From the NCBI GenBank assembly GCA_036675345.1, contig JAKFFE010000035.1, positions 54,874-118,873 of the forward strand: a DNA stretch of 64,000 bases. The letters are read 5' to 3'. Below, piece after piece: positions 25,180 to 36,970 of the stretch. The notes under the pieces were generated by a model. That model did no database searches. It was given only the letters and a program-made list of their open reading frames with translations, and was not told where the DNA came from. The DNA is from JALYOC01 sp036675345 (GTDB lineage Bacteria > Myxococcota > Myxococcia > Myxococcales > Myxococcaceae). Both the position numbers and the translations under genes were made by a program. Position 1 is the stretch's first letter; each line of letters opens with the position of its first letter.

Positions 25180-25455
25180 CTAGCCGGTGGAGGTCAGCCG
25201 CTGGGCGACCTCCAGCAAGGTGATCAGCCGGGTCTCCGGATCCACCGAATACATCGCCACGAAGTCGTCCACGGTGAAGTACAGCGCCACCGCGGGCCCG
25301 GTCACCGTGTTGGCCGGGATCCTGGAAGGCGTCTCTGCCAGCGCGTAGAGCTCGGTCTTGATCCGGGAGAAGGTCTCGGAAGGGACCACGCCCAATTGCC
25401 GCCAGGCGGTGGTGGCAATCCGGACAGAGAGGATGTCGTTTCGGAGTTGGCGCAT
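25180..25455 (-). CDS. Small protein, possibly RelE/ParE-fold
   Basis: A 91-residue basic protein of uncertain family. The helix RIKTELYALAET followed by strands VALYFTVDDFVAMYSVDPET and ITLLEVAQRL loosely follows the RelE/ParE toxin order of helix pair, then beta sheet. No antitoxin gene adjoins it: upstream is the glgB 3' side and downstream the convergent GGCT gene. It may equally be a stand-alone housekeeping protein. Confidence 0.45.
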   Translation of the reverse strand: MRQLRNDILSVRIATTAWRQLGVVPSETFSRIKTELYALAETPSRIPANTVTGPAVALYFTVDDFVAMYSVDPETRLITLLEVAQRLTSTG

Positions 25456-25599
25456 GGGACGGGCGGCAGGAGTCGGTCTGCCAACTCTGTGCCATTCCCA
25501 ACGCCCCAGTTTCCGCGGACTTACCGGGGGAGCGTTCGTGGGGGTGCAATCTTTCCAGCCCCCCTCCCGGTATTTTGTTCCGGCCGCGGGTCCAGCTCC

Positions 25600-27981
<2,382 letters not shown>

Positions 27982-28002
27982 GGGTCCTCCGAAAATCTGG
28001 CT

Positions 28003-29334
28003 CTAGCGATTGAGCGCCGAGACCGGGATCTGCGCCCAGTCCGGACGGTTATTGACCTCGTAGCGCACTTCGTAGAGGACCTTCTCCAGTTCCAGCGCGT
28101 CCAGCATCAAATCGCGTTCGCGGGGGGAACCGGGGAGGAGGGGAGAGCCGGCCATCGCGGCGTAGTACCCCTCCAGGAAGGCCTGACGGGCGTGCTGCTC
28201 CAGCTGCGGCGGGACCCGGGTCTGCTCCCGCTGCAAGGTGGCGGTGGCGTAGCTGAAGGAGCGCAGCATCCCCGCCACGTCCTTGAGCGGGCTGTGCTTG
28301 GCCCGGCGCTGGGAGAAGGGACGGGCCGGCTCGCCCTCGAAGTCGAACACCAGCCAGCCGCCCTCCGATCGCAGCACCTGCCCCAGGTGCAGGTCCCCGT
28401 GGATCCGGATCTTCATCCCCTCCGGAGCCAGGGCGTCCAGCTGCTTGGCCCGCTCCACCAGCGCGTCGCGGCGCTCGATCAGCTCCGGGAAGCGTGCCTG
28501 GGCCATGGCCAGGGTGACCCCCAGCTCGCCCACGATCGAGGAGCTCCAGGACTGCAGATCCTCCACCCGGATCGGCTCGGGGGAGAAGGCCGGATCGTCC
28601 TCCACCGAACCCAGGGCCAGGTGCAGCTCCGCCAGGGTGCGGCCCAGCTCACCGATCTCCCGCAGCGGCCCTTCCAGATCGGGGGGGGCGCCGCGGAGGC
28701 CCTGGAGCACCCAGCCCCAGCCCTCCTCGGCGTCGGCCACGAAGCGGTGCAGCACCGCCGCGGTGGTGGTGCTCTGGCCCTCCAGGTGCAGCGCCCCCAG
28801 CAGCTCGGGCATCTTGCGAAACGAGGTGCGGGTCATCAGGAACCGGCCCACCTCGTGCTCGGGGGAGACCCCCGCCTCCAGCTTGCGGATCAGCTTGAGG
28901 ATCACTTGCTCGTCGAACACCACCGAGGTGTTGCTCTGCTCGGTGGCGATCCGGCGCACCGAAGGGGTGGCGGAGAGCGCGAACAGCAGGGTCTCCGAGC
29001 CGGGGATCCGCTCGCCCACCAGCTCCCCGGCGCCGGACTTGACCCGGTGGCCTTCGCGGATGATCCGCAACAGCGCCCGGGCCACCTCCGCCTCGCCGCT
29101 GGCGTCCTTGATCTCCCCGCGGGGGTTGGGCTCCACCGGGAGCAGGTAGCGTTCGGGGTGCCCCAGCTCATAGAGCACCTCCAGCACCGCCAGCATCGCC
29201 GGCCCGTCCTTGAGCACCGCGCCGGGGATCTCCGCGGTGTCCACCAGCTCCACCCGCTTGATCGGCCAGGCCTTGCCGGCGAACCAGCGTTGGGCCTGGA
29301 GGTACTCGGGCAGCTTGGTCAGATCGACGTTCAT
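28003..29334 (-). CDS. mak: Maltokinase
   Basis: A 443-residue kinase phosphorylating maltose to maltose-1-phosphate, the donor for GlgE. The N-terminal cap LPEYLQAQRWFAGKAWP is typical. The nucleotide-side motif is TEQSNTSVVFDEQVILKLIR; the catalytic loop is RIHGDLHLGQVL and the metal site FDFEGEP. The ATG overlaps the treS stop (ATGA). It lies between treS and glgB, the order seen in many GlgE clusters where it may be fused to treS; here it is separate. Confidence 0.92.
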   Translation of the reverse strand: MNVDLTKLPEYLQAQRWFAGKAWPIKRVELVDTAEIPGAVLKDGPAMLAVLEVLYELGHPERYLLPVEPNPRGEIKDASGEAEVARALLRIIREGHRVKSGAGELVGERIPGSETLLFALSATPSVRRIATEQSNTSVVFDEQVILKLIRKLEAGVSPEHEVGRFLMTRTSFRKMPELLGALHLEGQSTTTAAVLHRFVADAEEGWGWVLQGLRGAPPDLEGPLREIGELGRTLAELHLALGSVEDDPAFSPEPIRVEDLQSWSSSIVGELGVTLAMAQARFPELIERRDALVERAKQLDALAPEGMKIRIHGDLHLGQVLRSEGGWLVFDFEGEPARPFSQRRAKHSPLKDVAGMLRSFSYATATLQREQTRVPPQLEQHARQAFLEGYYAAMAGSPLLPGSPRERDLMLDALELEKVLYEVRYEVNNRPDWAQIPVSALNR

Positions 29335-30983
29335 GGGGCCCTCGGCGCGTCCAGGCGGAACCAGAGGAAGCCGTAGCGATCCAGCGCCAGCTGGTACGGC
29401 ACGTCCTTGATCACCGGAAAGGAGGTGTTGCCCTGCAGCTCCACCGGGGTGTGGCCGCGCCAGGGGGACAGATCCAGCTCCACCGGCTGCGCGTCCTTGG
29501 CGAGGTTGAACAGACAGAGCACGGTGGCCTCCGCGTCGCTGCGCACGTAGGCCAGCACCTTGCGGTTCTCGGGGAAGAGGAACTGGAACCTCCCGGTGGA
29601 GAACACCGGAAACTGGGCCCGGATCCGAAGCAGGTCCCGCACCCAGGAGAGCAGCGAGGTCTTCATCCGGGACTGGGCCTCGACGTTGATGCTCTGGTAG
29701 CCGTAGATCGGATCGGCGATCACTGGCGCATAGAGCCGGGCCCCATCCGCGCGGGAGAAGCCGGCGTTGCGGTCGGAGGTCCACTGCATCGGGGTGCGGA
29801 CCCCGTTGCGATCGCCGAGGTAGATGTTGTCCCCCATCCCGATCTCATCCCCGTAGTAGAGGACCGGGGTCCCGGGGAGGCTGAACAGCAGCGCGTGCAT
29901 CAGCTCGATCCGGCGGCGCCCGTTGTCCATCAGCGGGGCCAGCCGGCGGCGGATCCCGACGTTGATCCGCATCCGCGGATCCATCGCGTACTCCCGGTAC
30001 ATGTAGTCGCGCTCCTCGTCGGTGACCATCTCCAGGGTCAGCTCGTCGTGGTTTCGCAGGAAGATCGCCCACTGGCAGTTGTCCGGGATCTCCGGCGTCT
30101 GCTGGAGGATCTCCACGATCGGGGTCCGCTCCTCGCGCCGGACGGCCATGAACAGCCGGGGCATCACCGGGAAGTGGAAACCCATGTGGAACTCATCGCC
30201 CTCCCCGAAGTAGACGCGCACGTCCGCCGGCCACTGGTTGGCCTCCGCCAGCAGCATCCGCCCTGGGTACTCGGCCTCCATCTTCGTCCGCAGCCGCTTG
30301 AGGAAGGCGTGGGTCTCGGGGAGGTTCTCGCAGATCGTCCCCTCCCGCTCGAACAGGTAGGGGACCGCGTCGCAGCGGAAGCCGTCCACCCCCAGGTCCA
30401 TCCAGAACTTGAGGATCCGGAACATCTCCTCCTGGACCTCGGGGTTGTCGTAGTTGAGGTCCGGCTGGTGGCTGAAGAAGCGGTGCCAGAAGTACTGCTT
30501 GGCCACCGGGTCCCAGGTCCAGTTCGAACGCTCGGTGTCGGTGAAGATGATCCGCACCCCCTTGTACTGCTCGTCGGTGTCGCTCCACACGTACCAGTCG
30601 CGCTTGGGGGACTTGGGATCCCGCCTCGCCTCCTGGAACCACGGGTGGGCGTCGGAGGTGTGGTTCACCACCAGCTCGGTGAGGATCCGGATGTCCCTCC
30701 GGTGGGCCTCATCCACCAGGCGCTGGAAGTCGTTGAGCGACCCGTAGTCCGGGTGGATGTTGTAGTAGTCGGCGATGTCGTAGCCATCGTCGCGCAGCGG
30801 CGAGGGATACATCGGCAGCAGCCACAGGCAGTTGACGCCCAGCTCCTGCAGGTAGGGCAGCTTCTCGATCAGCCCGTTGATGTCCCCGATCCCATCCGCG
30901 TTGGAGTCGAAGAAGGCGCGGAGGTGGACCTCGTAGATGACCGCTCGTTTGTACCAGAGCGGATCCATGTCGTTTTGGATCAC
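29331..30983 (-). CDS. treS: Trehalose synthase (maltose glucosyltransferase)
   Basis: A 550-residue GH13 enzyme interconverting trehalose and maltose. The start of the barrel MDPLWYKRAVIYEVHLRAFF and the regions ELVVNHTSDAHPWFQEAR, DGFRCDAVPYLFER (nucleophile Asp), MLLAEANQWP (acid Glu) and FLRNHDELTLEM are typical of TreS. The GTG start at 30983 has GGAGG five bases upstream; the internal ATG at residue 6 is the alternative. No fused maltokinase domain. It follows glgE by ten bases. Confidence 0.94.
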   Translation of the reverse strand: MIQNDMDPLWYKRAVIYEVHLRAFFDSNADGIGDINGLIEKLPYLQELGVNCLWLLPMYPSPLRDDGYDIADYYNIHPDYGSLNDFQRLVDEAHRRDIRILTELVVNHTSDAHPWFQEARRDPKSPKRDWYVWSDTDEQYKGVRIIFTDTERSNWTWDPVAKQYFWHRFFSHQPDLNYDNPEVQEEMFRILKFWMDLGVDGFRCDAVPYLFEREGTICENLPETHAFLKRLRTKMEAEYPGRMLLAEANQWPADVRVYFGEGDEFHMGFHFPVMPRLFMAVRREERTPIVEILQQTPEIPDNCQWAIFLRNHDELTLEMVTDEERDYMYREYAMDPRMRINVGIRRRLAPLMDNGRRRIELMHALLFSLPGTPVLYYGDEIGMGDNIYLGDRNGVRTPMQWTSDRNAGFSRADGARLYAPVIADPIYGYQSINVEAQSRMKTSLLSWVRDLLRIRAQFPVFSTGRFQFLFPENRKVLAYVRSDAEATVLCLFNLAKDAQPVELDLSPWRGHTPVELQGNTSFPVIKDVPYQLALDRYGFLWFRLDAPRAP

Positions 30984-30993
30984 TGGGCCTCCA

Positions 30994-32985
30994 TCAGTCG
31001 AAGTAGTCGAACTCGTGTTCCGTCTTGCGGTACCGGGTCACCCGGAAGATCGCCGCCGGACGCTCCGGCGACAGCTGCACCAGGGCGGTCGGACCCTGCC
31101 AGAGGGCGCGGTCCTCCCGAAGCAGATCGTGCACCTGGTAGGTCTGCGAAGGCGCGATCCCCAACGCCTCCAGCGGGATCTCCAGGATCGCCTCCTGGGC
31201 CCCGTAGGGGTCCAGGGAGACCACGCACAGCAGCTGGTCCCGCTGATCAGGGGTGAGCTTGGAGTAGAAGAGCACCCGGTCGTTGCTGCACTTCCAGAAG
31301 CGGAGGTTGCGGTACAGGGCCAGCGACGGACTGGCGGCGCGCACCGCGTTGATGCGGGAGATGAAGGCCCGGATGTTCCCCGCCGCGTCCGGGTCCCGGG
31401 CCTTGAGCTGGAACTTCTCCGAGTCCAGGTACTCCTCCTTGCCCGGCAGCGGCACCCCCTCGCACTGCTCGTAGCCGGAGTAGATCCCGTAGCTGGAGGA
31501 GAGGGTGGCGGCCAGCGCCAGGCGGATCTTGAAGGCCGCCGGCGGAGCGTTCTGCAAAGGCTCGGGGAGGATGTCCGGGGTGTTGGGCCAGAGGTTGCCG
31601 CGCATGTATTCGGCCACCTCGCTGGCGGTCAGCTCCTTGAGGTAGTCCTCCAGCTCGTGCTTGAAGTTGCGCCAGGTGAAGTAGGTGTAGGACTGGGAGA
31701 AGCCGACCTTGGCCAGCATCTTCATCATCTTCGGCCGGGTGAAGGCCTCGGAGAGGAAGACCACGTCCGGGTGCCGGTCGTGGATCCGCCGCAGCAGCCA
31801 CTCCCAGAAGATCACCGGCTTGGTGTGCGGGTTGTCCACCCGGAAGATCTTCACCCCCTGATCGATCCAGTACTGGACCACGCTCTCCAGCTCCACCCAC
31901 AGCGCGTCGCGTGCCGGGCCCAGCCAGTCGAAGTTGACGATGTCCTGGTACTTCTTGGGCGGGTTCTCGGCGGTCTTGATCGTCCCGTCCGGCCGCCGGT
32001 TGAACCACTCCGGGTGGTCCTTGACGTAGGGGTGATCCGGCGAGCACTGGAAGGCGAGATCCAGCGCCAGCTCCAAGCCGTGATCGAAGGCCTTGTCCTG
32101 GAAGCGGCGGAAGTCGGCCAGGGTCCCCAGGTCCGGGTGGATCGCCTTGTGGCCGCCTTCGCTGGCGCCGATCGCCCACGGGCTGCCCACCTCCCCGGGT
32201 TCGGCCACGGGGTTGTTGTTCTTGCCCTTGCGGGCGGTGCGGCCGATGGGGTGGATCGGCGGCAGGTAGAGGACGTCAAAGCCCATCGCCCGGACCTCGG
32301 GCAGCAGCGCCTCCGCGTCCCGGAAGGTGCCGTGGTGCTTGCCGTCCCGGCGCGCCGAGCGGGGGAAGAGCTCGTACCAGGCGCCGGTCTGGGCGCGAGG
32401 CCGCTCCACCAGCAGCTGCAGGGGTGGATGGGTGACGGCGGTGATCCGATCCGGGTGGCGTGAGGCCAGGGTCAGCAGCCCGGGATCGAGGGCCACGCGC
32501 ACCGCCTCCTCTTCCGGTCCGGCCAGCAGGGCTCCCTCCGCGGCCAGCAGGCGATCTTGATCCGCAAGGGAGACTGTCTCCGCCCGTTCGGCGGTGGTCC
32601 GCAGCAGCGCGGCGCCTTCCAGCAGCTCGCTGGGCACCCGCTGCCCGGCGGCCACCTTGCGCCTCAGCTCGTCGGCCCAGGACGCATACCAGTCGGTCCA
32701 GGCCTCCACGGTGAACACGTAGCGGCCGGCACGGGCCAGGGGAAACTCGGCGAACCAGTGGTCGTTGCCCGCCGGCTGCATCGGCACCTCGGCCCACGGG
32801 CTCTGGTCGGTGGTGGGGATCTCCTGCCGCCAGCGAACCACCGCCGCTAGCACGTCGTGGCCTTCCTTGTAGATGTCGGCCTCGATCCGGACCCGCTCGC
32901 CGGCGATCCGCTTGGCCGGGTAGCGACCGCCGTCCACCTTCGGCGACACGCCCTCGATGACCACGCTGCCCAGACGCTCGCTCAT
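30994..32985 (-). CDS. glgE: Maltose-1-phosphate maltosyltransferase GlgE
   Basis: A 663-residue GH13_3 enzyme that transfers maltosyl units from maltose-1-phosphate onto the end of an alpha-1,4-glucan. The N-terminal beta domain (about 1-100) and helix bundle domain are followed by the barrel: GFDVLYLPPIHPIGRTARKG, then GKNNNPVAEPGEVGSPWAIG, nucleophile Asp in VKIFRVDNPHTKP, acid Glu in VVFLSEAFTRPKMM. ATG at 32985 is chosen as the family start; an in-frame ATG 13 codons upstream is less likely. It is the first gene of glgE-treS-mak-glgB, a full path from trehalose to branched glucan. Confidence 0.95.
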   Translation of the reverse strand: MSERLGSVVIEGVSPKVDGGRYPAKRIAGERVRIEADIYKEGHDVLAAVVRWRQEIPTTDQSPWAEVPMQPAGNDHWFAEFPLARAGRYVFTVEAWTDWYASWADELRRKVAAGQRVPSELLEGAALLRTTAERAETVSLADQDRLLAAEGALLAGPEEEAVRVALDPGLLTLASRHPDRITAVTHPPLQLLVERPRAQTGAWYELFPRSARRDGKHHGTFRDAEALLPEVRAMGFDVLYLPPIHPIGRTARKGKNNNPVAEPGEVGSPWAIGASEGGHKAIHPDLGTLADFRRFQDKAFDHGLELALDLAFQCSPDHPYVKDHPEWFNRRPDGTIKTAENPPKKYQDIVNFDWLGPARDALWVELESVVQYWIDQGVKIFRVDNPHTKPVIFWEWLLRRIHDRHPDVVFLSEAFTRPKMMKMLAKVGFSQSYTYFTWRNFKHELEDYLKELTASEVAEYMRGNLWPNTPDILPEPLQNAPPAAFKIRLALAATLSSSYGIYSGYEQCEGVPLPGKEEYLDSEKFQLKARDPDAAGNIRAFISRINAVRAASPSLALYRNLRFWKCSNDRVLFYSKLTPDQRDQLLCVVSLDPYGAQEAILEIPLEALGIAPSQTYQVHDLLREDRALWQGPTALVQLSPERPAAIFRVTRYRKTEHEFDYFD

Positions 32986-33574
32986 ACCGTGGTGCCGTCC
33001 TCCCCTCCGTGGACCTGAGTACACCGGTCACGAAAGCGTTCACCGTCGCGCAGCACGAACAGGTCGTTAGCGGACGGTGTGGTTCACGGCGGCCCCGCGC
33101 GCGCCGGTTGCAGCCTCCGGGGTAGGGTGCGACCTGCCCCCACCAGGGGGAAGGGTTTCCCGGAACGTTCACCCGGGCACGGGGCTCGATGCGCTGGATG
33201 GGCGGCAGGCGGGCGGGCGGAGCGGGGCCAGGCCTGATGGTTCGACTCGTGAGCCCCCAACCGGGGCCCCCAGCGCGCACTCCCCATCAGTGCGCTCCGG
33301 GCGCCACCCGCCGGGGAGCCCCGACCGTTGCGGGGAAGAGTGGCCCATACGTTCAAGTTGTCCCCGCGAAACTGGGCTCGTGGGCGGGAAAAGTGGCTCA
33401 CAGGATCCACTTGTCCCCGACCCGTTCGCTGCCCGGATCTCCGAAGCCTGGCGCGGGGACGTTGGGAGGGGACAGGCGGGCCGGGTCGTCTCGATCTGTC
33501 TTCAAGACGTGGATGGAATAGGCGGGCACGCTAACGCTGCCCGCTCCTGCTCCCGGGAGTATCCTCCTGTCCCC
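32986..33574. other. Intergenic region with a repeat block
   Basis: No convincing gene is seen between glgE and the frameshifted gene. The first 200 bases should hold the glgE promoter (minus strand), although no clear hexamer pair was recognised. From 33339 a direct-repeat block begins, recurring at 34299. The stretch 33190-33330 is GC-rich and without recognisable coding signal. Confidence 0.5.
33339..33462 (+). repeat. Direct repeat block, copy 1
   Basis: It contains two related 28-nt units (33339-33366 and 33392-33419) of the form AGTGG-CTCA...CACTTGTCCCCG, spaced 53 bp. About 40 nt follow that are also shared with copy 2 at 34299. The paired-unit layout with short spacing resembles the multiple terminal repeats of IS21-type elements. 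No transposase gene is nearby. Confidence 0.65.
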
Positions 33575-34115
33575 ATGCAAGCGTTTCGGATCCTCCCCGG
33601 CCTCCCTCCGTACGGCCCGGCTCCCGAGCCCTTCAGTCTCACCGGACAGGGCGCCCACCGGGAGGGGCTGGTCGTGGAGTTCGAGGCCGAGAATGGCTCC
33701 TGGGTGGGGAACTTTCAGCGGGGTGCCACCCAGTTCGATTTCGGTGCTGGTGGCGCCCGGCGGCGGGCAGTTCCTGGTGTTCGCCGGCGGGGCTGCCTAT
33801 TGCATCGAGCCGCAGGCACGGCGGTGCCTCCGGATGTTCGGTTCAGACATCGAGGGCGCCTGGAGGGTCTCGGACGACAAGCTCATCCTTTCGAATGGGC
33901 TTTGGTTTGATGCGTTAGGTCCAGAGGCCCACACGCAGTGGAGGACGCGGCGGCTCTCCTGGGATGGCTTCTCCGAGGTTGAAGTCACCGCGGAGCGGGT
34001 GACCGGTCTGGCCTACAACCCCATGGAGGAGAGGGATGTCCCGTTCTCGGTCGACGTCGAGACGGGGGAGGCGACCGGGGGATCGTTTCCGGTGGAGGTT
34101 GATCCGACAGGGTGA
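33575..34115 (+). pseudogene. Frameshifted gene of unknown function
   Basis: Two overlapping frames read as one protein of about 180 residues. The first part starts at ATG 33575 (MQAFRILPGLPPYGPAPEPF, then VVEFEAENGSWVGNFQ); the second continues in the +1 frame from about 33741 (SVLVAPGGGQFLVFAGGAAY, then AWRVSDDKLILSNGLWF and RRLSWDGFSEVEVTAERVTG). The switch falls at GATTTCGG (33737-33744) and is explained by one extra T. It may be a real mutation or a sequencing error. The reading resembles a small soluble beta-rich protein, and no domain is recognised. It is flanked by direct repeat blocks. Confidence 0.6.
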
Positions 34116-34730
34116 GGACCACAAGGCCACCGCCCTATGGGCGCGTCCAGCCGAGCAGTTTCTCCATCTCCATCGCGATCGGGGCAACCTTGTCGACCTC
34201 GACCCGCGCTCCGAGCCGGCCAGTCGGTCCATCGCGTCCAGGATCCAGGCCGTCGCCCCCGCGCCCGGTGGGCAAGAAGAGAGGGGTCCCCGGGGAGAAG
34301 TGGCTCAGATGGTTAACTTGTCCCGGCAACCTGGGGCCGTGGACGCGAAAGGTGGATCAGATGATCCACTTTTCCCCGACCCTCTCGCGCCCGCATCTCC
34401 GACGCTTGCGCGGGGACCTTGGAGGAGCGCCAGGAAGGGAGACAGCGCGCGCCGCAGTCCAACCGGGAGCACCCGCATCGGACCGCCCGCTGCCCGCGAG
34501 TTCACCGTGGGCTTCCGGACCAGGACCTGCGGCGGACCGTATCGACTGCCTGGCGCTTTCTCAGGTCGGATTGATCGTCCAGGACCTGGACCCGGAGGAG
34601 CTGCTCCCGGGAGGCCCGCTGAGTGCTCGGTGAAGTCCTCCCGCTCTGTCGCGGCCGGCCACAGAGGGACCGCGCGATGTGCCTCGCCGGAGAAGCGAAA
34701 CCCGCTCAAGGTGTTGTAGAGCCAGGCCCA
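34116..34730. other. Intergenic region with repeat block and gene remnants
   Basis: It contains the second direct-repeat block (34299-34421). On the minus strand 34135-34200 reads VEVDKVAPIAMEMEKLLGWT ending in a stop, and on the plus strand a short reading SQVGLIVQDLDPEELLPGG ends at 34633. Both look like tails of genes without starts. No intact gene is supported. Confidence 0.45.
34299..34421 (+). repeat. Direct repeat block, copy 2
   Basis: Two units at 34299-34326 and 34351-34378, spaced 52 bp, match the units of copy 1. The second contains the near-palindrome GGTGGATCAGATGATCCACT. The following 40 bases (CGCATCTCCGACGCTTGCGC and on) match those after copy 1. The two blocks lie about 960 bp apart in the same orientation around the frameshifted gene. 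Confidence 0.65.
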
Positions 34731-36632
34731 ATGAACCGCCCGGTCACCCGCGAAGAGCAGCAGCGCATCGACCATCAGGTGGCGATCCGGGGCGCGGCCG
34801 CGCCGCTGCTTCCGCTGCTGGATCCCCCGTACTACGCGCACATGCGGCTCTTGACCGCCAAGGGCGAGCGGGACGTGCTGCTCTCCAGCTGGGCCCGGGC
34901 GGGGGAGGGGATCTGGGTGCTGGACTGGCAGCAGTCCCCGCTCTCGGACGTGTTCTTCGAGTGCTCCGAGAACGAGGACTACGAGCTGGAGCTGGATGGC
35001 CGGGTGCTCAACGGCCGGGTGCTGGAGCGGAACCTGGTCCGGTTCGACGGGGCGGGACTGTGCGGGCTGATCACCCCCGACGGAGTCCTGGAGCGGGGCC
35101 CGGGCGGGGCGTGGCTGGCCAAGCCTCCGTTGGCCGCATCCCTGCGCAGCCACTCACCCTTCGAGCGCACTGCGGTCTCGGCGGTGGACGTGGTCCTGGA
35201 TGAGAAGCAGCGCAGCGTGGTGGACCTTCCCGGGGGACGTTCCACCCTGATCCTGGGCGAGGCCGGCTGCGGCAAGACCACCGTGGCGCTGCACCGGCTG
35301 GCGCACCTGTGGAAGCAGCAGCGCGTCCGGATGCGGGCGGCGGTGATCGTCCCCACCGACGCCCTGCAGCGGTTGGTGGAGACCCTGCTGGAGCGGCTGG
35401 CGGTCCCGGACGTGGAGGTCTGGAAGTACGACGAGTGGGCCCGTCAGCAGGCGCGGCTGGCCTTCGGCGCCCTGCCCAGGAGAGAGAGCCAGAACGCCAC
35501 CGCGGGGGTGGTGCGGATCAAGCGGGACCCGGCGCTGAAGCGGGTGATCGAGAAGGTGGGCGCACTGCCTCCCCCCAGCCGCAAGAAGGGCAAGGCCACC
35601 CGCCGCAGCGACCGGGTGGAGCGTGAGGACTTGTTCCACCTCTTCGGGGATCGCGCCCTGCTGGAGGAGGTGGTGGCGCACTCGCCGCACGCCATTCCCC
35701 GTCCGGCGATCGACGAACTGCTGGCGCACACCAAGCTGCAGTTCCGTCAGACCTCCGAGCAGCAATGGGCGCACGTCTCCGCCGAGCGGCTGACCACGGT
35801 GGACGGCAAGGGGATGGACGAGGGGACCCCGGACGAGGACGTGCAGTCCATCGACGTGGAGGACTACGCGGTCCTCTTCGAGCTGGATCGGGCCCGCGCC
35901 GAGGCGCTGGGCGAACGACCGGTCACCCCGCGTCCCTACGAGATGATCGTGATCGACGAAGCCCAGGAGTTCGCCGGGCTGGAGCTGTCACTGATCGGCC
36001 GCAGCCTGGCCAGGAACGGCACCCTGATCGTGGCCGGAGACGCCGAACAGCAGGTGGATCCCACCGCCTCCTTCGAGAGCTGGGACGCGGCGATGGGCCA
36101 ACTGCACGCGGCCGACTACGACCGGGCCACGTTGGAGGTCAGCTACCGCTGTCCCCCGGATGTCACCGCCCTTGCCCGCAGACTGCGGGGAGACGTCCAG
36201 GCCCAGGCGCCGGAGCAGACCCCCTCGGTGGATCAGGTCCGCTTCGATCACGAGTCCCACCTGGTGGCCTGGATGATCGACGCCCTGCGCGATCTCCGGG
36301 GCAGGGCGCCCGGGGCCACGGTGGCGGTGATCTGTCGCAGCGCCGAGCAGGCGATCCGGCTCTCCCGGCTGGTCGGCCGTGGCGTGGACGCGCGGCTGGC
36401 GCTGGAGGGGGACTTCGACTTCCACTCCGGCCTCCACGTCACCTGCGTGCCGGAGGTGAAGGGCCTGGAGTTCGACTACGTGATCCTCCCCGACGCCTCC
36501 GCCTCCTCCTATCCGGAGACGGTCGCCGCGCGCAGGGCCCTCTACGTGGCCGTGACCCGGACCACGCGGAGGCTGGTGTTGGCCAGCGTGGGCGCGCCCA
36601 CCCCGCTGCTGGGGGGAATCACTCCACGATGA
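34731..36632 (+). CDS. HelD-like superfamily 1 helicase
   Basis: A 633-residue ATPase of the UvrD/Rep superfamily, closest in layout to HelD, the motor that releases RNA polymerase from DNA. The N-terminal part (about 1-150) has DPPYYAHMRLLTAKGERDVL, followed by WVLDWQQSPLSDVFFE as in HelD arms. Walker A is GEAGCGKTTVALHRL (about 180-195), Walker B is MIVIDEAQEFAGLEL, motif IV-V segments are LEVSYRCPPDVTAL and VKGLEFDYVILPD, and motif VI is RRALYVAVTRTTRRL. It is shorter than Bacillus HelD. Whether it acts on polymerase or DNA cannot be said from sequence. Confidence 0.82.
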   Translation: MNRPVTREEQQRIDHQVAIRGAAAPLLPLLDPPYYAHMRLLTAKGERDVLLSSWARAGEGIWVLDWQQSPLSDVFFECSENEDYELELDGRVLNGRVLERNLVRFDGAGLCGLITPDGVLERGPGGAWLAKPPLAASLRSHSPFERTAVSAVDVVLDEKQRSVVDLPGGRSTLILGEAGCGKTTVALHRLAHLWKQQRVRMRAAVIVPTDALQRLVETLLERLAVPDVEVWKYDEWARQQARLAFGALPRRESQNATAGVVRIKRDPALKRVIEKVGALPPPSRKKGKATRRSDRVEREDLFHLFGDRALLEEVVAHSPHAIPRPAIDELLAHTKLQFRQTSEQQWAHVSAERLTTVDGKGMDEGTPDEDVQSIDVEDYAVLFELDRARAEALGERPVTPRPYEMIVIDEAQEFAGLELSLIGRSLARNGTLIVAGDAEQQVDPTASFESWDAAMGQLHAADYDRATLEVSYRCPPDVTALARRLRGDVQAQAPEQTPSVDQVRFDHESHLVAWMIDALRDLRGRAPGATVAVICRSAEQAIRLSRLVGRGVDARLALEGDFDFHSGLHVTCVPEVKGLEFDYVILPDASASSYPETVAARRALYVAVTRTTRRLVLASVGAPTPLLGGITPR

Positions 36633-36723
36633 CCGTGGTGGACCCCTCCGCCGTCTGGCAGGTGGAGTTGGCTCGCGGTAGGCAATCAGCGCGAGGTTCG
36701 AGAGGCGACTGCCCTCCCGGCGG

Positions 36724-36933
36724 TCAGGGCGCGGGCGCGGCCGCCGGCTTGGGCGGGTGCTTGTAGAAGAGGATCAGCGTGTAGCAGTGGAACTCGTTGT
36801 CGCTGGACTGACAAACGACCCGATCCACCAGCTCCAGGTCCGAGTTGCTCTTGAGCCAGCGGGTGACGTTCTCACCCAGCTCTTCGCGTTCCTTCGCCTT
36901 GGTTGCGGAGAAGACCTTCACGCCCGTAAACAT
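36724..36933 (-). CDS. Small conserved-looking protein, unknown
   Basis: A 69-residue protein: MFTGVKVFSATKAKEREELG, a helix ENVTRWLKSN, then DLELVDRVVCQSSDNEFHCY and TLILFYKHPP. The two-strand, one-helix pattern suggests a small alpha/beta fold. The start at 36933 is supported by GAAGGAG five bases upstream and by a good promoter (36971-37000). No family is recognised. The Ala/Pro tail ends AAAPAP. Confidence 0.6.
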   Translation of the reverse strand: MFTGVKVFSATKAKEREELGENVTRWLKSNSDLELVDRVVCQSSDNEFHCYTLILFYKHPPKPAAAPAP

Positions 36934-36970
36934 TCCCGCTCCTTCATCGCTCCGTAATTCCAGCGGCACG

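Noticed and set aside
25180..25455. Type II toxin-antitoxin pair with the RelE-like small protein
   Set aside because: No antitoxin-like gene lies next to it on either side, and the fold match is weak.
33084..33410. Minus-strand frame of 108 codons before the first repeat block
   Set aside because: Low-complexity Arg/Gly/Pro translation, no start signal, partly within a repeat.
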